In this document: positions 25,708 through 36,447 of the stretch, piece after piece
Layout: each line of letters starts with the position of its first letter
How positions within the stretch are numbered: position 1 is the stretch's first letter
Source: an uncultured Lachnospiraceae bacterium
GTDB lineage: Bacteria > Bacillota > Clostridia > Lachnospirales > Lachnospiraceae
Length of the DNA stretch: 64,000 bases
Direction of reading: 5' to 3'
Assembly: GCA_946554445.1 (NCBI GenBank)
Contig: CAMNSD010000003.1
Span: forward strand, 124,001 to 188,000
Translations under genes and position numbers: made by a program
The notes under the pieces: generated by a model
What the model was told of the DNA's origin: nothing
Seen by the model: only the letters and a program-made list of their open reading frames with translations
Database searches by the model: none

Positions 25708-28434
25708 ATGGCAGGGCAGGGGAACAGACAGTCAACTGCGAAGAGAAAAACAACAAATACTGCAGGCAGAAGTAATACGAGAAACAATTCCGGACGGACA
25801 CAGGCGGGAAGAAATTCTTCCACATCCAGAAAAAATCAGACGAAGCCCATGGATTTAGCGATTCGTAACGAGATTATGCTGATTATATTTGCGGCTCTTG
25901 CCGTCATCTTGTTTTTATGTAATTTTGGTATTGTGGGTAAAGTCGGAAATGCAGTGAGTGATGTGATGTTTGGTGTCTTTGGTCTGACAGCTTATATTGC
26001 ACCTGTCATTATCTTCCTGATGATTGCTTTTGGTATGTCTAATATGGGAAGCAGGATTGCCAGCAGGAAGTTGGTTGCAGGGATTATACTCTTTCTTCTG
26101 ATCAGTATGGTTTGCGAATTTTTCAGTGCAAATCCTGCCCTTGCAGAGAGTTATCAGTTTCAGGAGATTTATAAACGGTGTAGTGAACATCATAACGGTG
26201 GCGGTATTTTGGCCGGATCGTTAGCATACTTTTCCTGTAATTCCCTGGGAATGGTAGGAACGGTGCTGGCCATCCTGGTACTGGCTATCATCTGTCTTGT
26301 GGTAGTCACGGAGAAATCTTTTATCGGCGGCGTGGCCAAGCAGGGACGTCGGGTTTATGAGCGTTCTGTGGAAGACGCTGCATACCGCAAAGAACGGGCC
26401 AGGGAACGCCGGGAGGCTCAGGAAGAGCGGCGGGCAAAAGACGAAGAGAGAAGACGGATGCGCGAGGAAGAAAAGGAAAATGAAAGACTCTTGCGCATGG
26501 ATAAAAAAGTGTCCGGCGTTATGATTGACACGGCGCTTGATAAAGATCGGGAAAAACAGAATTTTGAGAAGACGAGAGACGACATTCATGAGATTACTTT
26601 AAATCCCGTGGAGGACGAGGAGTCCGCACAGGACGCAGAACCGGCGGCACGGGATGTCCATTCTTATCATTATATAGAACATGAATCCGATGCGTTAGAT
26701 GAGATACATATACAGGAAGACGAACCAGAGGAAGTTTCGGCCTATAGACAGCCGAAACCGGTGGAATCTTCTGTGGCGGAGGAACCCGCATACCAGGCAC
26801 ATAGGCCACAGGATTCTTACACAAGACAGACGGGAAACAGTATGGCGCCCACTCCCGGAAGGGAACGGCCAGCGGCCGTAAGAGGCGGCGCTGGCAGTAC
26901 GACGGCTGCAGATACATCGGTGAGATCGGAGATACATAGAAGAGAAGAAGGCCGGAAGGTCTATAAATTTCCGCCCTATGAATTGCTTGCGAAAGGAAAG
27001 GGAAAGAACGGCGCTGGTTCGGACAGGGAACTGAAAGAAACGGCAATGCGTCTGGAACAGACGCTGGAAAATTTCGGCGTTAAGGTGACAGTGACCAACT
27101 ATAGCCAGGGCCCTTCTGTAACTCGTTATGAACTGCAGCCGGAACAAGGGGTGAAAGTCAGTAAAATAGTAGGACTGGCTGACGATATTAAATTGAATCT
27201 GGCGGCTACGGATATTCGGATCGAGGCGCCGATTCCCGGCAAAGCGGCGGTGGGTATCGAAGTGCCAAATAAAGAGAATATGGCGGTTGCCTTCCGTGAT
27301 CTGGTGGAATCTAAGGAATTTAAGCAGTTCCCTTCCAATCTGGCTTTTGCAGTGGGTAAGGATATTGGCGGGCAGACGGTAGTCACGGATATTGCAAAGA
27401 TGCCGCATATGCTGATTGCGGGGGCCACCGGTTCCGGTAAATCGGTCTGTATCAATACCATTATCATGGGAATCTTGTATAAGGCGAATCCTGATGATGT
27501 AAAGCTGATCATGATCGATCCCAAGGTGGTGGAACTGAGCGTCTACAATGGGATTCCGCATCTTCTGATCCCGGTGGTGACTGATCCTAAGAAAGCGGCG
27601 GCTGCACTGCATTGGGGCGTGGCCGAGATGACGGAGCGTTACAAGAAGTTTGCGGACTTTAACGTGCGCGACTTAAAGGGTTATAATAAAAAAGTGGAGA
27701 GCATGCAGGCGGCGAAAGATCCGACGGCGCCGGAAAAACTGCCGCAGATTCTGATCATTGTAGACGAGCTGGCGGACCTGATGATGGTTTCTCCCGGCGA
27801 AGTGGAAGAATCCATCTGTCGTCTGGCACAACTTGCGAGAGCCTGCGGGATCCATCTGATCATCGCTACACAACGTCCTTCCGTGGATGTCATTACAGGT
27901 TTGATCAAGGCCAATATGCCAAGCCGGGTGGCCTTTGCGGTTTCCAGCGGCGTGGATTCCCGTACCATTCTGGATATGGTGGGGGCGGAAAAACTGCTGG
28001 GTAAGGGAGATATGCTGTTCTATCCACAGGGATATCCCAAACCGGCCAGGATTCAGGGCGCTTTTGTCTCAGATAAAGAAGTCTCCGATGTGGTGGATTT
28101 TTTAAAGAATCAGACACAGGGCGAGAGTTACAGTGAGGATATTGAGGAACAGATTAAGAACATGGGAAGTGAGAGCGGTGCGCCAGGACAGGCCGGCGGC
28201 GGTGAGAGCGGCAGTGAGTATGATGAATATTTCGTGGAGGCCGGCCGCTTTATCATTGAGAAGGACAAGGCTTCCATCGGTATGCTGCAACGCGTCTTTA
28301 AGATTGGCTTTAACAGGGCTGCCAGAATTATGGATCAGCTGTGTGAAGCTGGTGTTGTGGGGGAGGAAGAAGGCACCAAACCCCGCAAGGTCCTTATGAG
28401 CGCGGAGGAGTTTGAACAATTAACGGGTAACTGA
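25708..28434 (+). CDS. ftsK: DNA translocase FtsK/SpoIIIE
   Basis: Hexameric ATP-driven pump that moves chromosomal DNA through the division or sporulation septum. 908 aa: basic N-terminal tail, about four membrane segments (about residues 50-205), a charged linker rich in Arg/Glu (about 210-415), the alpha/beta motor with Walker [13 protein letters not shown] and Walker [15 protein letters not shown], and a C-terminal gamma winged helix ([25 protein letters not shown]) that reads orientation sequences. Complete and normal in length. Formate-THF ligase follows. Confidence 0.96.
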   Translation: MAGQGNRQSTAKRKTTNTAGRSNTRNNSGRTQAGRNSSTSRKNQTKPMDLAIRNEIMLIIFAALAVILFLCNFGIVGKVGNAVSDVMFGVFGLTAYIAPVIIFLMIAFGMSNMGSRIASRKLVAGIILFLLISMVCEFFSANPALAESYQFQEIYKRCSEHHNGGGILAGSLAYFSCNSLGMVGTVLAILVLAIICLVVVTEKSFIGGVAKQGRRVYERSVEDAAYRKERARERREAQEERRAKDEERRRMREEEKENERLLRMDKKVSGVMIDTALDKDREKQNFEKTRDDIHEITLNPVEDEESAQDAEPAARDVHSYHYIEHESDALDEIHIQEDEPEEVSAYRQPKPVESSVAEEPAYQAHRPQDSYTRQTGNSMAPTPGRERPAAVRGGAGSTTAADTSVRSEIHRREEGRKVYKFPPYELLAKGKGKNGAGSDRELKETAMRLEQTLENFGVKVTVTNYSQGPSVTRYELQPEQGVKVSKIVGLADDIKLNLAATDIRIEAPIPGKAAVGIEVPNKENMAVAFRDLVESKEFKQFPSNLAFAVGKDIGGQTVVTDIAKMPHMLIAGATGSGKSVCINTIIMGILYKANPDDVKLIMIDPKVVELSVYNGIPHLLIPVVTDPKKAAAALHWGVAEMTERYKKFADFNVRDLKGYNKKVESMQAAKDPTAPEKLPQILIIVDELADLMMVSPGEVEESICRLAQLARACGIHLIIATQRPSVDVITGLIKANMPSRVAFAVSSGVDSRTILDMVGAEKLLGKGDMLFYPQGYPKPARIQGAFVSDKEVSDVVDFLKNQTQGESYSEDIEEQIKNMGSESGAPGQAGGGESGSEYDEYFVEAGRFIIEKDKASIGMLQRVFKIGFNRAARIMDQLCEAGVVGEEEGTKPRKVLMSAEEFEQLTGN

Positions 28435-28516
28435 CAGCATCGTGAACGGGACGGAATTATCATCAGCGGCAAAAGCCCTGACACGAATCATAGTAAACAG
28501 AAAGGCGGATGTGGCA

Positions 28517-30187
28517 ATGAAGACAGATATTGAGATTGCGCAGGAGGCTGAACTTATCCCCATAGTCGACGTGGCGGGGCGTATCGGTATCGAAGCGGAT
28601 GATCTGGAACTTTATGGAAAATATAAGGCTAAGATTTCAGATGAATACATAGACCGGATTCAGGGACAAGAGGACGGCAGGCTGATTCTGGTGACGGCCA
28701 TCAATCCGACTCCGGCAGGAGAAGGAAAGACCACTATTACGGTAGGGCTTGGGCAGGCTTTTGGCAAAATGGACAAGAAGGCGGTCATTGCCTTACGGGA
28801 GCCTTCCCTCGGTCCCTGCTTTGGCATCAAAGGGGGAGCGGCCGGAGGCGGTTATTCCCAGGTAGTGCCCATGGAAGAATTAAATCTGCATTTCACAGGG
28901 GATTTTCATGCCATTACTTCCGCCAATAACTTGCTGGCGGCGCTTTTGGATAATCATATCCAGCAGGGAAATGAACTGGGTATCGATCCCAGGCAGATTG
29001 TATGGAAACGGTGCCTGGATATGAATGACAGGGCGCTTCGGAATGTGGTGGTCGGACTTGGCAGTAAAGCGGATGGCATGGTGCGGGAAGATCATTTTGT
29101 GATTACGGTTGCCTCGGAGATCATGGCCATACTTTGTCTCGCTACAGATATCAAAGATTTAAAGGAGAGACTGAGTAAAATTATTGTAGCCTACAATTTT
29201 CAGGGGGAGCCGGTGACGGCCAATGACCTGCAGGCTGTGGGTGCGATGGCGGCGCTCTTAAAAGACGCCATGAAACCGAACCTGATCCAGACGCTGGAGC
29301 ATACGCCGGCCCTGGTGCATGGCGGTCCTTTTGCCAATATTGCTCATGGCTGTAATTCCGTAAGAGCTACAAAGACGGCCCTGAAAATGGCGGACTATGT
29401 AATTACAGAAGCCGGATTTGGCGCGGATCTGGGCGCGGAAAAGTTTTTTGATATCAAATGCCGGAAGGCGGCTTTAAAACCGGATGCGGTAGTGTTGGTG
29501 GCTACAATCCGAGCGCTGAAATATAACGGCGGTGTTGCGAAAGATATGCTTTCGGACGAGAATGTAAAGGCGTTGCAGGATGGCATTGTCAATCTGGAAA
29601 AACATATTGAAAACCTACATAAATACGGGGTGCCTGTGGTGGTAGCTTTAAACGCCTTTGTATCGGATACCCAGGCGGAGATTTCTTATGTGAAAAAGTT
29701 CTGCGAAGACCGAAACTGCGAGTTTGCGCTTGCGAGAGTCTGGGAACAGGGCGGAGAAGGCGGCAGGGAACTGGCAGAAAAGGTACTGTATACGCTGGAG
29801 CATAAAGAAAGCCACTTCCAACCTATATATGAGGATGAGACGCCGCTGATGGAAAAAATTGAGACGGTGGCTTCACAGATTTATGGCGCCGGCAGTGTAT
29901 CCTATGCACCGGCGGCGAGAAGACAGCTTATGCGTCTTGAGGAAATGGGATTTGGAAAACTGCCTGTGTGTATGGCGAAAACACAGTATTCTCTCTCGGA
30001 CGATCCCAGTCTGCTGGGAAGACCGGTGGGGTTTGAGATGCGTGTGCGGGAGGCGTATGTGTCTGCCGGGGCAGGTTTTGTAGTAGTGTTGACAGGAGAT
30101 GTGATGACTATGCCGGGACTGCCTAAGAAACCGGCGGCATATCAGATTGATGTGGAAGAGGACGGAAAAATAACAGGATTATTCTAA
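28517..30187 (+). CDS. fhs: Formate-tetrahydrofolate ligase
   Basis: ATP-dependent synthesis of 10-formyl-THF from formate, entry to the methyl branch of one-carbon metabolism. Visible: P-loop-like [50 protein letters not shown]. The ORF track opens at GTG 28442, but ATG 28517 (after AAAGGCGG) gives 556 aa, the exact usual family length, and begins [11 protein letters not shown] as orthologues do. folD follows after 58 bases, so the two run consecutive steps. Confidence 0.96.
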   Translation: MKTDIEIAQEAELIPIVDVAGRIGIEADDLELYGKYKAKISDEYIDRIQGQEDGRLILVTAINPTPAGEGKTTITVGLGQAFGKMDKKAVIALREPSLGPCFGIKGGAAGGGYSQVVPMEELNLHFTGDFHAITSANNLLAALLDNHIQQGNELGIDPRQIVWKRCLDMNDRALRNVVVGLGSKADGMVREDHFVITVASEIMAILCLATDIKDLKERLSKIIVAYNFQGEPVTANDLQAVGAMAALLKDAMKPNLIQTLEHTPALVHGGPFANIAHGCNSVRATKTALKMADYVITEAGFGADLGAEKFFDIKCRKAALKPDAVVLVATIRALKYNGGVAKDMLSDENVKALQDGIVNLEKHIENLHKYGVPVVVALNAFVSDTQAEISYVKKFCEDRNCEFALARVWEQGGEGGRELAEKVLYTLEHKESHFQPIYEDETPLMEKIETVASQIYGAGSVSYAPAARRQLMRLEEMGFGKLPVCMAKTQYSLSDDPSLLGRPVGFEMRVREAYVSAGAGFVVVLTGDVMTMPGLPKKPAAYQIDVEEDGKITGLF

Positions 30188-30245
30188 CAGGATATGCGTT
30201 GCCAAGTATCAATAGAACTGGAAAAGAAGGGAGATTAACAGAATC

Positions 30246-31088
30246 ATGCCACAGATAATTGACGGAAAACAGATATCTGCACAGATTAAGGATGAAGTGA
30301 AGGAAAAAGTTGCCAGCTTAAAAGAACAGGGAACCACGGTATGCCTTGCAGTGATTCAGGTCGGTGCGGATCCGGCGTCCAGCGTCTATGTGGGCAATAA
30401 AAAGAAAGCCTGTGCTTATGTGGGCATTGAGTCCCTTTCTTATGAACTGCCGGAGCAGACTTCCCAGGAAGAACTGCTCTCCCTGATCGATGAGTTAAAT
30501 AACAAACCGGAGGTGAACGGTATCTTGGTGCAGCTGCCGCTGCCCAGTCATATTGATGAGGATGCTGTGATACAGGCGATCGATCCGAAAAAGGACGTGG
30601 ATGGTTTTCATCCCCAGAGCGTGGGTGCACTCTGCATCGGCCAGCCGGGGTTTGTGTCCTGTACGCCGGCGGGAATTATTGAACTTCTGAAACGTTCCGG
30701 TGTTGAGATCGCAGGAAAGGAATGCGTAGTTATTGGCAGAAGTAATATTGTGGGTAAGCCGATGGCAATCCTGCTGCTTCGGGAAAACGGCACGGTGACA
30801 GTGACGCATTCCAAGACGCGGGATTTAAAAGAGGTTACACGGCGTGCAGATATTCTGGTGGTGGCGATTGGGAAACCGAAGATGATTACCAGGGATTATG
30901 TGAAAGAAGGTGCGGTGGTGATCGATGTGGGGATTCACCGCAATGAGAATAATAAATTGTGCGGTGATGTGGATTATGAAGATGTGGCGCCTGTCTGCAG
31001 TGCGATCACGCCGGTTCCCGGAGGGGTTGGGCCGATGACGATTGCCATGCTGATGTATAATTGTGTACGGTCGATAGAACTACAGTAG
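30246..31088 (+). CDS. folD: Bifunctional methylene-THF dehydrogenase / methenyl-THF cyclohydrolase
   Basis: Interconverts 10-formyl-, methenyl- and methylene-THF with NADP. 280 aa; YVGNKKKACAYVGI carries the catalytic Lys region, VNGILVQLPLP and the nucleotide-binding VIGRSNIVGKPMA are present, and the C-terminus has VPGGVGPMTIAML. Directly downstream of fhs and consistent with a shared operon. Confidence 0.96.
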   Translation: MPQIIDGKQISAQIKDEVKEKVASLKEQGTTVCLAVIQVGADPASSVYVGNKKKACAYVGIESLSYELPEQTSQEELLSLIDELNNKPEVNGILVQLPLPSHIDEDAVIQAIDPKKDVDGFHPQSVGALCIGQPGFVSCTPAGIIELLKRSGVEIAGKECVVIGRSNIVGKPMAILLLRENGTVTVTHSKTRDLKEVTRRADILVVAIGKPKMITRDYVKEGAVVIDVGIHRNENNKLCGDVDYEDVAPVCSAITPVPGGVGPMTIAMLMYNCVRSIELQ

Positions 31089-31120
31089 TGACCGGTTAAC
31101 GTAGAAAGAGGGAACGGCCT

Positions 31121-32566
31121 ATGAAGTGCCCCCATTGTGGAAATGAATTAAAGGAAGGTCATCTGATCTGTGAAAGTTGCGGAGAGGAGATTCGGATCGT
31201 ACCGGATTTTGAACCTGAGATAGAAAATAGTATAACAGAGACGCTGTCCACGCTGGCATCCATGCAGGAGGGAAAAGACACAGAAGAAATGCCGGATATG
31301 GACAAGACAGAGGACGTTGCAATAGGACAGCTGGAAGAGCCGGGCGCTGGCAATAAAAAGATATGGGTAATGTTGAGCCTGATCATGTTGTTTCTAGTCG
31401 CTTTAATATCGTATGCCCTCTATTCATATCATGTACAGACCGTGGAATATCAGATTGACAAAGCTAAGTCCTATGCGGAACGAGGCGCTTACGGGGAAGC
31501 GGTGGCCTGCCTGGAAACAGCTTATGCAAAGCATCCGGAAGTGGCAGAACTTTTGTTTATGGAAGCAGATTATTATTATCTGCAGGAGAACAATGATGCG
31601 GCGTTGTCCGCGTTGATGCGGATTATTGGCGAGACAAGATATACCTATGAAGAGATAGAGGAGGCGTATGACAAGACGGTCACCATCTATGCAAACATGG
31701 GGGAGTATGATAAAATCAATGAACTCTTGCGCAGCTGTTCGGATGAACGGATCGTAACGATATTTCAGGGGTATCTGGCCATGGAGCCGGAGTTTAGTTA
31801 TGTGGAAGGCAGTTATGCGGAAGTGATTCCGTTGAAACTAAGTTCCAACACGGCGGGTACGATCTACTATACCACAGATGGTTCCAAGCCAAATAAAAAC
31901 AGTCAGATTTATACGGCTCCTATCTTTCTGGAAACAGGGGAATATACCATCAGCGCCTTTTTTGTAAATGATTATGGCATCGAGAGCGAGGTTGTCACCA
32001 AGACCTATATGATTAATCTGTCGGTTCCTACTGCGCCGGAAGTAGAGTTATATAGCGGAGAGTATTCCCATGCCATGATGATCGCAGTGGAGGAGACAGA
32101 AGGATGTAAAGTTTATTATACCACGGATGAATCAGAGCCAACAGCAGACAGTGTGCCTTATACAGGTCCCATTCCCATGCCTCTTGGAACGACATTGTTT
32201 AAATTTGTCAATATCAGTGAAGAGGGGATTTCCAGCGAAGTGACACTTCGTACCTATAATCTGAGACTGCGGGGAGCAATCAAGACAAGTCAGGCAGTTT
32301 TAAATCTGGTGACGAGGCTGGTGGAGACAGAGTACTTGGAAGATGCGGAGGGACATAACAAGCGCCAGATTGGTACCCTGAGTTATCAGTTCAGTTCCGT
32401 GTTGTTAGTTGGCGGACAGGATTATTATACGATTTATGAATATTATGATGATGGTACAGGGATTTTGAGTCGTACCGATAAAGTGTTCCTGGTACAGGTT
32501 TACACAGGAGAGGCGGCCCAGCTTAGCTATGACACAAAAGGAAACTTTGTGGCGAATCCAATATAA
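31121..32566 (+). CDS. Membrane protein with zinc ribbon, TPR-like region and chitobiase-type C-terminal repeats
   Basis: Unknown function, 481 aa. N-terminal zinc ribbon (CPHCGNELKEGHLICESC), acidic linker, one membrane span (about residues 85-108), a TPR-like helical stretch (about 110-215), then two CHB_HEX_C-type beta domains (GTIYYTTDGSKPN and KVYYTTDESEPT). The last part (about 390-481) is unassigned. Topology is likely cytoplasmic ribbon and external repeats, suggesting cell-envelope binding. It sits between folD and nfnA without obvious functional link. Confidence 0.8.
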   Translation: MKCPHCGNELKEGHLICESCGEEIRIVPDFEPEIENSITETLSTLASMQEGKDTEEMPDMDKTEDVAIGQLEEPGAGNKKIWVMLSLIMLFLVALISYALYSYHVQTVEYQIDKAKSYAERGAYGEAVACLETAYAKHPEVAELLFMEADYYYLQENNDAALSALMRIIGETRYTYEEIEEAYDKTVTIYANMGEYDKINELLRSCSDERIVTIFQGYLAMEPEFSYVEGSYAEVIPLKLSSNTAGTIYYTTDGSKPNKNSQIYTAPIFLETGEYTISAFFVNDYGIESEVVTKTYMINLSVPTAPEVELYSGEYSHAMMIAVEETEGCKVYYTTDESEPTADSVPYTGPIPMPLGTTLFKFVNISEEGISSEVTLRTYNLRLRGAIKTSQAVLNLVTRLVETEYLEDAEGHNKRQIGTLSYQFSSVLLVGGQDYYTIYEYYDDGTGILSRTDKVFLVQVYTGEAAQLSYDTKGNFVANPI

Positions 32567-32571
32567 AACTA

Positions 32572-32600
32572 TTGCAAAAGGTCGAAAGTTCCTATATGAT
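32572..32600 (+). promoter_or_regulatory. Promoter of nfnAB
   Basis: TTGCAA (32572-32577), 17-nt spacer, TATGAT (32595-32600), leaving a leader of about 50 nt before ATG 32658. Confidence 0.6.
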
Positions 32601-32657
32601 AGTCTACGGACAAGATTTGAAAGGAATGTGGGACATGAAACAGGGAGGATCAGTAAG

Positions 32658-33551
32658 ATGTATAAGATCATAAAAGCAGAAGAACTGACGACGAACATCT
32701 ACCTTATGGACGTGGAAGCGCCTCGGGTGGCAAAGTCCTGTCAGCCGGGACAGTTTGTGATCGTCAGAATGGATGAAGATGGAGAGCGTATTCCATTGAC
32801 AATCTGTGACTACGACAGGGATAAAGGGACAATTACCATTGTATTCCAAGTGGTGGGCGCTGCGACAGAGATGATGAAACAGCTGCAGACAGGAGACAGT
32901 TTCCATGATTTTGTGGGGCCTCTTGGCTGTGCTTCGGAGTTTGTGAACGAGGATCTGGACAGTTTAAAAAATAAAAAGATTCTGTTTGTGGCAGGCGGCC
33001 TTGGTACGGCGCCGGTCTATCCCCAGGTAAAATGGCTGCATGAGAGAGGGATTGATGCGGACGTGATCGTGGGTGCAAAGACTAAGGATCTGCTTATTAT
33101 GGAGGAGGAGATGAAGGCTGTGGCCGGCAATCTCTATATCACCACAGACGATGGTTCCTATGGCAGAAACGGTATGGTGACCAAGGTGATTGAGGATCTG
33201 ATTGGACAGGAAGGAAAACAGTACAATGTATGCGTGGCAATCGGGCCTATGATCATGATGAAGTTCGTCTGCCTGACCACGAAAAAATATGATTTGCCCA
33301 CTGTTGTCAGCATGAATCCAATTATGGTGGACGGAACCGGTATGTGTGGTGCCTGCCGTCTGACCGTGGATGGGGAAGTGAAGTTTGCCTGCGTGGACGG
33401 ACCGGAATTTGACGGTCATAAAGTAGATTTTGATCAGGCGATGAAGCGTCAGCAGATGTATAAGACACGGGAAGGCAGGGCATTTTTAAAAGCCAAAGAG
33501 GGAGACACCCATCACGGCGGATGCGGAAACTGCGGAGGGAAGGAAGAATGA
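32658..33551 (+). CDS. nfnA: NfnA-type ferredoxin:NADP oxidoreductase small subunit
   Basis: FAD/NAD-binding subunit of an electron-bifurcating NADH-dependent ferredoxin:NADP oxidoreductase. Visible: FAD site PGQFVIVRMDEDGERIPLTI, NAD site FVAGGLGTAPVYPQV, and a [2Fe-2S] cysteine set TGMCGACRLTVDGEVKFAC. ATG 32658 has GGGAGGAT eight bases upstream and gives 297 aa; the track's start at 32529 overlaps the previous gene. The C-terminus carries an additional HHGGCGNCGG. The large subunit overlaps its stop by ATGA, so they are translationally coupled. Dihydroorotate dehydrogenase electron-transfer (PyrK) proteins are related, but pairing with a GltD-like subunit decides for NfnA. Confidence 0.9.
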   Translation: MYKIIKAEELTTNIYLMDVEAPRVAKSCQPGQFVIVRMDEDGERIPLTICDYDRDKGTITIVFQVVGAATEMMKQLQTGDSFHDFVGPLGCASEFVNEDLDSLKNKKILFVAGGLGTAPVYPQVKWLHERGIDADVIVGAKTKDLLIMEEEMKAVAGNLYITTDDGSYGRNGMVTKVIEDLIGQEGKQYNVCVAIGPMIMMKFVCLTTKKYDLPTVVSMNPIMVDGTGMCGACRLTVDGEVKFACVDGPEFDGHKVDFDQAMKRQQMYKTREGRAFLKAKEGDTHHGGCGNCGGKEE

Positions 33552-34939
33552 CAACAGATGTGTTAAAGAAAGTACCGGTGCGCGAACAGGACGCGAAGGT
33601 ACGTGCAACGAATTTTGAGGAAGTATGTCTTGGTTATGATAAAGAAGAGGCAATGTGCGAGGCCGCACGCTGTATCAACTGTAAGAATGCCCAGTGTATC
33701 AAGGGATGTCCGGTTGCCATTGACATTCCCGGATTTATTGAGAAAGTAAAGGAAGGCGACATTGCGGCGGCATATCAGGTGATCAGCGAGGCGTCTGCCC
33801 TGCCGGCAGTCTGCGGGCGCGTATGTCCCCAAGAGAGCCAGTGTGAGGGCAAGTGTATCCGTGGCATCAAAGGTGAGCCCATCTCTATCGGTAAATTGGA
33901 GCGCTTCGTGGCGGACTGGGCCAGAGAGAACAATATTAAGCCAGAAGGCGCTAAAGAGAAGAAAGATAAACGGGTAGCCGTAATCGGTTCTGGACCGGCA
34001 GGATTAACCTGTGCGGGTGATCTGGCCAAGATGGGTTATGAGGTGACGATTTTTGAGGCCCTTCATGAGCCTGGCGGCGTGCTGGTATACGGGATTCCGG
34101 AGTTCCGTCTTCCGAAACAGGATGTAGTAGCGAAAGAGATTGAAAATGTGAAAGCGCTGGGTGTGAAGATTGAGACCAATGTAGTAGTGGGCAAATCTGT
34201 CACCATAGACGAACTTCTGGAGGAAGAGGGATTTGATGCGGTATTCATCGGTTCCGGAGCTGGTCTTCCCAAATTCATGGGGATTCCGGGAGAACAGGCG
34301 TTGGGTGTATTTTCTGCTAATGAGTATCTGACCAGGAGCAATCTGATGAAAGCCTTTGATGAGGAGTCCAACACGCCGATCATGTACGGTAAGAAGGTAG
34401 CCGTGGTTGGCGGCGGCAATGTGGCTATGGATGCGGCCAGAACGGCGCTTCGTCTGGGGGCAGAAGTGCATATCGTATACCGCAGGAGTGAGGAAGAACT
34501 TCCGGCCCGTGTGGAGGAAGTGCATCACGCGAAAGAGGAGGGTATCATCTTTGACCTGCTCACCAATCCCACAGAGATTCTGGAAGATGAGAACGGCTGG
34601 GTATCTGGTATGAAATGTGTACGAATGGAGCTGGGTGAGCCGGATGCTTCCGGCAGACGCCGTCCGGTGGTGATCGAGGGATCCGAGTTTGTAATGGAAG
34701 TGGATACTGTCATCATGTCCTTGGGAACATCGCCTAATCCATTGATTTCATCTACCACAAAAGGGCTTGAAGTCAATAAATATAAATGTATCGTGGCGGA
34801 GGAAGATTTCGGTAAGACCACCAAGGAAGGTGTCTATGCCGGTGGCGACGCGGTGACTGGTGCTGCGACCGTAATCCTGGCCATGGGTGCGGGCAAGGCT
34901 GCGGCGAAAGGGATTGATGCTTATCTTTCTGGAAAATAA
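33548..34939 (+). CDS. nfnB: NfnB-type / GltD-like FAD oxidoreductase large subunit
   Basis: 463 aa flavoprotein with N-terminal [4Fe-4S] clusters (CINCKNAQCIKGCP and CGRVCPQESQCEGKCIRG), FAD site VIGSGPAGLTCAGDL and NADPH site VVGGGNVAMDAARTA. Annotated in many genomes as glutamate synthase small chain (gltA), but the absence of a large glutamate synthase and the coupling to nfnA favour the Nfn complex, which balances NADH, NADPH and ferredoxin in anaerobes. Start at ATG 33548 overlaps the nfnA stop. Ends before a strong terminator. Confidence 0.9.
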   Translation: MTTDVLKKVPVREQDAKVRATNFEEVCLGYDKEEAMCEAARCINCKNAQCIKGCPVAIDIPGFIEKVKEGDIAAAYQVISEASALPAVCGRVCPQESQCEGKCIRGIKGEPISIGKLERFVADWARENNIKPEGAKEKKDKRVAVIGSGPAGLTCAGDLAKMGYEVTIFEALHEPGGVLVYGIPEFRLPKQDVVAKEIENVKALGVKIETNVVVGKSVTIDELLEEEGFDAVFIGSGAGLPKFMGIPGEQALGVFSANEYLTRSNLMKAFDEESNTPIMYGKKVAVVGGGNVAMDAARTALRLGAEVHIVYRRSEEELPARVEEVHHAKEEGIIFDLLTNPTEILEDENGWVSGMKCVRMELGEPDASGRRRPVVIEGSEFVMEVDTVIMSLGTSPNPLISSTTKGLEVNKYKCIVAEEDFGKTTKEGVYAGGDAVTGAATVILAMGAGKAAAKGIDAYLSGK

Positions 34940-34960
34940 GTCAGTCATGTAAAATATAGT

Positions 34961-35003
34961 AAAAAGCCTGTCTGCTGTTCATCTGGCAGGCAGGCTTCTT
35001 TTT
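34961..35003 (+). terminator. Rho-independent terminator of nfnAB
   Basis: AAGCCTGTCTGC pairs with GCAGGCAGGCTT (one wobble) around a 10-nt loop, then CTTTTT. Confidence 0.9.
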
Positions 35004-35165
35004 ATGGTAAAGGAATAAGAAAATCTTAATAATTTATATGAGCCTTCTTTAAGGATTATCCTGTATGATAGAAGACAGGTTAGGATATTATCCGGATTGG
35101 CAGATATTATAAAGTGGTGTCTGTATGGATGCCGGGGCAGGTGTTTGGAAAGGGATGTGTGGCTT

Positions 35166-36344
35166 ATGAATCTGATGGAGAAAAAAAACAGTAAGGATAG
35201 TGATAGGAGGGATAACCGGGAGGATATCCATTCCCAGAAAGAAGATGATCTGGAGATGATGGATTTAAACGAGCCGGAGGAGGATGTGGAAGAAGAGCGC
35301 GGCAGTTTGCAGGATTTCCTGCAAAAACCTTATATGACGGCTGTACTTATGGGAATTATCGTGGTACTTCTCATCTGTATTTTTGTACTTTTGGTGATCA
35401 TGCCCTCCAGGGAGGATGCGAAACAGACGGATGCGGAGGCAGATCTGCAGCAGAGTATCACTGAATATGCGAAAGAACAGAAAGATAAAGAAAAGGACGT
35501 TGACAGCGATAAAGTTTCGGATGCTATTGTAGTGACGCCGCCAGTACAAGAGGAAGTTGTGGAAAAGGAACCGGAAGAAGAGGAGCCAGAGGCAGAAGAA
35601 CCTGTCCCGACACAGAAACCGGAGTCGGCGGACAAAGACAAGACTGCTGTTGTAGTTGACATTGAGGATGAGAACGACGAGGCTTACACCAAAGAATTTA
35701 TTTTAAACGAAGCCATGCCGTACTTTGTGGATAATAAACAGGATGCTATTTGGGATCTCGCCCACTTGAAACGATATGTGAAATTATCCAAAGAATTGGA
35801 GGGAAGCGGTCGGTTCTACTATAAGGGTGATGTGGACAGCGATGGACGGCCAAATGGAAAAGGTTTGGCAATCTATGAGAAGAATAGCTATTATTACGGA
35901 GACTGGAGCCATGGTATGAGGAGTGGCACGGGCAGTTGGTTCCGGTTTTATATTGGACAGCGCAATAAGACCAATGCCATGGGCAAATATATGGCACACA
36001 GTTACAGCGGTGAGTGGTCTAACGACTTGCCCAACGGCGAGGGCGCAGAGCATTATGAAGTAGATATTTCCAAATTAGAAGGCGATACGAGAATCCTGCA
36101 GAATGTAGTAGGTAATTTCACCGATGGTCTTTATGATGGCGATATGTATGCGAACTCAGTTGATAATTTCGGCAATGTGGAAGAGTGGAACGGTATTGCA
36201 GAAAAAGGCGTATTTACCTTGTGGCGCGATATGAGTGCAATCGGTGAGTGTTCCGTATGGCAGAATCGGGATGACGAATCCCTTTGTATGGACATTGACA
36301 AGTCAGAAAACAAAAACCAGGGCTTGAGGGAATTGTTAAAATAG
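35166..36344 (+). CDS. Single-span membrane protein with MORN-like repeats
   Basis: Unknown function, about 392 aa. Charged N-terminus (about 1-55), one membrane segment (MTAVLMGIIVVLLICIFVLLVIM), a long Glu/Pro-rich acidic linker (about 85-165), then a C-terminal domain with MORN-type motifs: YYKGDVDSDGRPNGKGLAIYE, YYYGDWSHGMRSGTG, YSGEWSNDLPNGEG. MORN repeats are usually membrane- or protein-binding modules. ATG 35166 follows GGAAAGGG; the track start at 35097 has no ribosome site. Probably external repeats. Confidence 0.8.
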   Translation: MNLMEKKNSKDSDRRDNREDIHSQKEDDLEMMDLNEPEEDVEEERGSLQDFLQKPYMTAVLMGIIVVLLICIFVLLVIMPSREDAKQTDAEADLQQSITEYAKEQKDKEKDVDSDKVSDAIVVTPPVQEEVVEKEPEEEEPEAEEPVPTQKPESADKDKTAVVVDIEDENDEAYTKEFILNEAMPYFVDNKQDAIWDLAHLKRYVKLSKELEGSGRFYYKGDVDSDGRPNGKGLAIYEKNSYYYGDWSHGMRSGTGSWFRFYIGQRNKTNAMGKYMAHSYSGEWSNDLPNGEGAEHYEVDISKLEGDTRILQNVVGNFTDGLYDGDMYANSVDNFGNVEEWNGIAEKGVFTLWRDMSAIGECSVWQNRDDESLCMDIDKSENKNQGLRELLK

Positions 36345-36355
36345 GACAGATATGG

Positions 36356-36384
36356 TTGCATTTCGTATAAAATGATTATAAAAT
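36356..36384 (+). promoter_or_regulatory. Promoter upstream of the zinc-ribbon/rlmH unit
   Basis: TTGCAT (36356-36361), 17-nt spacer, TAAAAT (36379-36384). Downstream, AACCGTAC (36387-36394) and GTACGGTT (36440-36447) are inverted around a TTTGGA/TCCAAA hairpin and abut the start codon, but the left arm overlaps the expected start of transcription. Confidence 0.6.
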
Positions 36385-36447
36385 AAAACCGTACTATTTA
36401 TTTTTTGGACAAGTTTTCCAAATTCATGAGATAAGGAGGGTACGGTT

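Noticed and set aside
26695-27612. 305-aa minus-strand ORF opposite ftsK
   Set aside because: It lies entirely over the conserved FtsK coding region and has a composition typical of an antisense shadow (His/Arg/Leu-rich).
36387-36447. Inverted repeat AACCGTAC/GTACGGTT around a start codon, considered as a translational switch
   Set aside because: The left arm falls at the expected start of transcription, so it may not be fully in the RNA; kept only as a note on the promoter entry.
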